A stretch of 64,000 bases of DNA from Temnopleurus reevesii (Eukaryota; Echinodermata; Echinoidea; Temnopleuroida; Temnopleuridae): NCBI GenBank assembly GCA_036244855.1, contig BQKZ01002866.1, positions 14,940-78,939 on the forward strand, read 5' to 3'. Under the pieces are notes generated by a model. It searched no databases. It had not been told where the DNA came from and saw nothing but the letters and a program-made list of their open reading frames with translations. Each line of letters opens with the position of its first letter. Within the stretch, counting starts at the first letter, position 1. Both the position numbers and the translations under genes were made by a program. Below, in pieces: positions 60,982 to 64,000 of the stretch.

Positions 60982-61258
60982 TAAAGCACCTAACTCTTAT
61001 CATACATGTATATTCTAAAAAAAAAAAAAACATGGAAATGTATTCAATTAATTGTTGGCCTTATCAATTAATTGTTGGCCTAAGAGTATGACAAAAAACA
61101 AGACAAAAGAATACTAACTCTCCATCATACTGTTTTGACAAGTCACATAACGTGTATCTAAATTTTTTTCAGGTTTATATCCCCCTAATAACGAATCAGA
61201 TCAAAACATGTCAAACATTTGTAAAAATCCTTCAACAATAGAGTTCGTGTAGACATAC

Positions 61259-61351
61259 CTATAATTTAGCTTTATTTTTTGTCCCTCTCATCATCTTCTT
61301 CATACACCAAACGGCTAACTTATCCCTTCTTTAGTATACCGTGGTTTGTGT
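61259..61351 (-). pseudogene. Decayed copy of the AP4M1 93-base penultimate exon (array copy, allele 1)
   Basis: It has the same 93-base length as the intact exon and keeps a GGCAG acceptor and a GTATGT donor, with no net indel. It has two in-frame stops (codons 7 and 31), and the centre still reads AVWCMKKMM. Spliced in, it would truncate the protein. Confidence 0.8.
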
Positions 61352-61441
61352 CTGCCAATCACCCATCCTCCCCTCCCCAGGTGAGATGGTCCGAATAAAC
61401 ATGCTCTTTTTTTTTTTTACAAATCATTTAACAAGACTTAC

Positions 61442-61510
61442 CTGTAATCTAGCTGTGTGTTTTGTCACTCACATCATCTTCTTAATAACCAAACGGCTGA
61501 TTAATCCCAT
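61442..61510 (-). pseudogene. Truncated hybrid copy of the AP4M1 exon (array copy, allele 1)
   Basis: The donor (CAG|GTAAGT) and the 3' half of the exon are present. The 5' half is replaced by sequence like that beside the truncated copy at 63233, and the frame carries TAA where the intact exon has AAA. It looks like a fusion of two neighbouring units by deletion. Confidence 0.75.
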
Positions 61511-61547
61511 ACACAGGCTTTTTTTTTAATCATTTAACAAGACTTAC

Positions 61548-61640
61548 CCTTAGTCTAGCTGTATGCTTTGTCCCTCCCATCATCTTCTTCATACACCACA
61601 CAGCTGATTTATCTCCTCTTTGGTATTCCATAGTGTGCGT
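61548..61640 (-). CDS. AP4M1: AP-4 mu, penultimate exon, intact copy in allele 1
   Basis: Ninety-three bases, acceptor CCATGCCAG and donor AGG|GTAAGT, phase 0 to phase 0. It reads THTMEYQRGDKSAVWCMKKM, then MGGTKHTARLR. AVWCMKKMxGGTxHTxR(L/A) is the strand and turn before the final part of the mu homology domain, matching the (A/L)xWxxKKxxGGxEHxLRxxL pattern of mu subunits. It runs straight into IYLDHL of the exon at 60734. An alternative acceptor 25 bases upstream (ATTACAG, 5' end at 61665) would extend it out of phase 0. The 93-base choice is favoured because other copies keep the same boundary. Confidence 0.8.
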
Positions 61641-61692
61641 CTGGCATGGTAAGCTTGGGGATACACTGTAATAACAATAATATATCAACCCG

Positions 61693-61861
61693 GGTTGTGT
61701 TTCATAAAGCATTTCGTAGATCTATGCATGACTCTATAAATGACTAATGACTGTTTCCTGCACTTAATGATAATTCTTAGCGCCAAATCGCACCTGAGAA
61801 ATGGTCACTAGTCATTTGTAGAATTGTGCGTCTACGAACAGCAGCTTTATCAAACACAACC
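61693..61861. mobile_element. 169-bp foldback MITE, GGTTGTGTTTCATAAAGC family (allele 1)
   Basis: GGTTGTGTTTCATAAAGC and the inverse GCTTTATCAAACACAACC bound CGTAGATCTATGC and GTGCGTCTACG arms. The copy at 63476-63644 is the allelic counterpart. Confidence 0.85.
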
Positions 61862-61913
61862 AAGGAAAATTTGAAGTTGCAATAATAATAATTCTAATTT
61901 ACTTGAGTTTTTG

Positions 61914-61914
61914 N
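61914..61914. other. Single-N contig join separating two copies of the AP4M1 3' region
   Basis: Sequence to the left (61250-61913) matches 62868-63698 in order and orientation, and sequence to the right (61915-62000) matches 60651-60734. A lone N exactly where two overlapping copies meet points to end-to-end placement of two haplotypes. Confidence 0.75.
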
Positions 61915-62000
61915 GAAGATGTGTAGTCTTTGAGTTCAAACTCTAAACTCGCAGGGCCGATCTCGATCATGGTACTGCTGCTCAGATGATCCAAATAAAT
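61915..62000 (-). CDS. AP4M1: AP-4 mu last exon, 5' part only (second copy, cut by the N)
   Basis: It repeats the first 86 bases of the exon at 60537-60734, including the CCAG acceptor. It differs at a few positions (for example CGCAGGGCCGA against CGCTGGTCCAA) that leave IGPASLEFEL unchanged. The stop end is missing because the contig ends at 61914. The intron beyond diverges quickly from the first copy. Confidence 0.85.
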
Positions 62001-62369
62001 CTGGAAAAAATGAAAGAGAAATCAAAAATGTTCAGTTACACTTTTGTGTAACGTCACTTTACATTTGGTCAATTCCATAGCTTTGTCATTACTGTTACAC
62101 TAACAGTGAGAGCATATCTTGATGAAATTTCTCTTTTACGGAATAGTTGTTAAGAGATTCCATTATTTGGGCTCAACAGATATGACACTTTTGTGGAATT
62201 GCCCATTTACAATTAACTATTTCTATAGCACTTTTTAAAATAATATGCCATAAAATGCATCAGGACACTTGAAGGTCTTGTCATATTGAAAAAAATCATG
62301 GGTACATGTAAATCTAAATGCTGGCATAAGAGAATAAGGAGAACAACTTGAGCCAATGGATTACTAAAG

Positions 62370-62542
62370 TGGTGTTGCTACAACATTACAATTGATCACA
62401 AGTTGCAGTTGATCGGTACATGCTTATCAGAATTGTTTTTTTTAACGCGCCTTTTAAAAAGTGCAGACCGTGTGCAGATGGAAATTCGCGTTTCAATTCG
62501 CAGTCGTTTTGCGATCAGTTGCAACTTTGTAGCAACAGCCCT
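62370..62542. mobile_element. Foldback MITE, GGGGTGTTG...GCGCATTT family, copy 4
   Basis: GGTGTTGCTACAACATTACA and the inverse GCAACTTTGTAGCAACA bound CGCGCCTTTTAAAA and GAAATTCGCGTTTCAATTCG. It lies at a different place in the AP4M1 last intron from the copy at 60855. Confidence 0.75.
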
Positions 62543-62867
62543 TAAGTCTTGAATCATGATATTTAAACAAGTTAGAAAGCATTGATCTTTTTGGATGAAA
62601 TTCCCTTTAGAAGATGGAACAATTTTTACGAATCAAACCTATACAAGTGAAAGATTTTTTTAAATTTCACTGGTTATCATGGGCCCAAGGAATACCAAGT
62701 GACTGGGAGGTCTAAGTTTTAGAACTGAATACAATTTGCTTTTTCAAATGGAGCCTTTTATGTCTTGTTTCTTTCAAGCAACAATTTTAGCTTTGGAATG
62801 GCAAACCTCAAGAAAAATTAATAAATTACATTTTGATTTAAATAAAAAATGTCACCCATATACTAAC

Positions 62868-62963
62868 CCCTAGTCTAGCTGTATGCTTTGTCTCTCCCAT
62901 CATCTTCTTTGTATACACCAAACGGCTGATTTATCTCCTCTTTTTACACTCCATGGTTTGTGT
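62868..62963 (-). pseudogene. Decayed copy of the AP4M1 penultimate exon (array copy, allele 2)
   Basis: It has two small insertions relative to the intact exon. The first leads to a stop at codon 7. The acceptor AG has become AA (TTGCCAA), and the donor is GTTAGT. It is the counterpart of 61259-61351. Confidence 0.8.
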
Positions 62964-63053
62964 TTGGCAACCCCCCTCAATCCGCCCGCTCCCCAGGTGA
63001 GATGGTTCAAATAAACATGATCCTTTCCTTACAAATAATTGAACAAGACTTAC

Positions 63054-63146
63054 CCGTAATCTAGCTGTGTATTTTGTCCCTCCCATCATCTTCTTCATAC
63101 ACCAGACGGCTGATTTATCTCCCTGTTGATACTCCATGGTTTGTGT
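63054..63146 (-). CDS. AP4M1: AP-4 mu, alternative intact penultimate exon (array copy, allele 2)
   Basis: Ninety-three open bases with acceptor TTGCCAG and donor CGG|GTAAGT, phase 0 to phase 0. It reads TQTMEYQQGDKSAVWCMKKM, then MGGTKYTARLR. It differs from the copies at 61548 and 63333 at three residues (Q for H, Q for R, Y for H) and at several silent sites. A G run upstream (GGGGGGGGTGG) gives a poor pyrimidine tract. It could be a usable alternative to 63333 or a duplicate that has not yet decayed. Confidence 0.55.
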
Positions 63147-63232
63147 CTGGCAACCACCCCCCCCCCTCTTACCATCCCAAGTTGAGATGATCCCAATAAA
63201 CAAACCATTTAACAAGACTTATCCGTAGTCTA

Positions 63233-63292
63233 GCTGTATATTTTGTCCCTTCTACCTTCTGTTTTATACACCAGACAGCTGCTTTATCCCAT
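63233..63292 (-). pseudogene. Truncated copy of the AP4M1 penultimate exon (array copy, allele 2)
   Basis: Only the 3' two-thirds remain. It has TAA after TGGTGTA and an altered donor (CGG|ATAAGT), so it cannot be spliced normally. Confidence 0.8.
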
Positions 63293-63332
63293 AAATATGC
63301 TCCTTTTTTACAAATCCTTTAAAAAGACTTAC

Positions 63333-63425
63333 CCGTAGTCTAGCTGTATGCTTGGTACCTCCCATCATCTTCTTCATACACCACACAGCCGATTTATCTC
63401 CTCTTTGGTATTCCATGGTGTGCGT
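63333..63425 (-). CDS. AP4M1: AP-4 mu, penultimate exon, intact copy in allele 2
   Basis: Ninety-three bases, acceptor CCATGCCAG and donor CGG|GTAAGT. It encodes the same 31 residues as 61548-61640, with silent differences only (ACC/ACT Thr, TCG/TCA Ser, GGT/GGG Gly, CGG/AGG Arg). It is the 5'-most unit of the array and the one preserved in both alleles, so it is the best candidate for the working exon. Earlier AP4M1 exons must lie beyond 64000. Confidence 0.85.
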
Positions 63426-63475
63426 CTGGCATGGCAAGCTTGGGGATACACTGTAATATTAATAAAATTGACCCA

Positions 63476-63644
63476 GGTTGTGTTTCATAAAGCTGTTCGT
63501 AGATCTATGCACAACTCTATGAACGACTGACGACTGTTTCCTGCACTTAATGATAACTCTTAGCGCCAAATCGCACCTGAGAAATGGTCACTAGTCATTC
63601 GTAGAATTGTGCGTCTACGAACAGCAGCTTTATCAAACACAACC
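63476..63644. mobile_element. 169-bp foldback MITE, GGTTGTGTTTCATAAAGC family (allele 2)
   Basis: It is nearly identical to 61693-61861 and at the same distance from the exon, so it is the same insertion on the other haplotype. Confidence 0.85.
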
Positions 63645-63721
63645 AAGGAAAATTTGAAGTTACAATAATAATAATTCTAATTTACTTGAGTTTTTGCAAG
63701 CTGCTCTTTCATTGCACCCTG

Positions 63722-63950
63722 ATAAACAGAATGTGTGGCTCAGTGGTAGAGTGTTTGCCCCATGAGGTCATGGATTCGATGCCCGGCAGAGTCATACCAT
63801 AGACTTATAAAAATGGGACCATCTGCCTTCTTGCCAAGCGCTTGGCATTTAAGAATGAGGTAGGGTAATAATAACTTTATATTTAGACAGGGCCCGCTGA
63901 AAGAACAGCTTTGAAAGTGGTTACCCTGGGTAAATAAGAGATATTATTAT
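63722..63950 (+). mobile_element. tRNA-derived SINE, second type
   Basis: The head GTGTGGCTCAGTGGTAGAGT and GGTCATGGATTCGATGCCCG has good A- and B-box form. A body with CTTGCCAAGCGCTTGGCATT and GGTAATAATAACTTTATATT follows, and a TTATTATTTTTTTATTT tail. The body differs from the SINEs at 23192 and 59991. Confidence 0.8.
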
Positions 63951-64000
63951 TTTTTTATTTTCATCATTTTCCTTCTCCGTATTTGATTGTTGAATGTTGA

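Noticed and set aside
62931..63215. A single 94-codon minus-strand protein
   Set aside because: It reads across the splice donor of the exon at 63054-63146 into intron and into the next array unit. The donor CGG|GTAAGT and homology end the coding part at 63054.
1..64000. CRISPR arrays, operons, ribosome-binding sites, rRNA and riboswitches
   Set aside because: The window is intron-containing animal DNA. The regular repeats are minisatellites without spacer structure, and none of the others is present.
1..64000. Endogenous viral or retroviral genes
   Set aside because: No gag, pol, env or other viral domain was recognised. The only reverse-transcriptase-associated fragment is the non-LTR tail at 13757-13876.

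Overview
The window is intron-rich, AT-rich animal genomic DNA. It holds parts of two convergent protein-coding genes embedded in a dense population of short foldback and terminal-inverted-repeat elements. The split genes, the deuterostome-like RGS and adaptin sequences, the tRNA-derived SINEs and the unresolved-haplotype structure fit an invertebrate deuterostome, most likely an echinoderm such as a sea urchin. That assignment is an inference from style, not from a species-specific marker.

Plus strand, about 0.2 to 41 kb: exons of an R7-family regulator of G-protein signalling (RGS6/7/9/11 type). The exons recognised are 191-274 (linker), 10377-10438 and 22922-23038 (GGL domain), 26415-26546 and 32935-33136 (RGS domain), and 41043-41105 (C-terminal tail and stop). 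All phases join correctly, except that one RGS-domain exon expected between 26546 and 32935 (the FWLA... helix region) was not found. The DEP and DHEX parts lie upstream of the window. Two further phase-0 candidate terminal exons lie at 45510-45578 and 48122-48169.

Minus strand, 60.5 to 63.5 kb: the last two coding exons of the mu subunit of adaptor complex AP-4 (AP4M1-like). The penultimate 93-base exon sits in a small tandem array of intact and decayed copies. The array is present twice, because a single-N contig join at 61914 places two diverged copies of the locus (probably alleles) side by side. They carry three and four units respectively.

Between and inside the genes is mostly repetitive intron. 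It contains: several TTAA-flanked nonautonomous elements of about 340 to 600 bp in at least four terminus types, one with its empty site preserved beside a second N join at 19712; several families of 130 to 500 bp foldback elements, one nested in another; tRNA-headed SINEs; the decayed 3' end of a LINE; a tandem duplication carrying the 3' half and splice donor of an RGS exon; and many mini- and microsatellites. Most open frames in these stretches are low-complexity CT, GT or CCA repeats and are not genes. The two genes run tail to tail: R7 RGS contributes a Gbeta5-binding GTPase-accelerating protein, and AP-4 mu contributes cargo recognition at the trans-Golgi. No functional link between them is implied.
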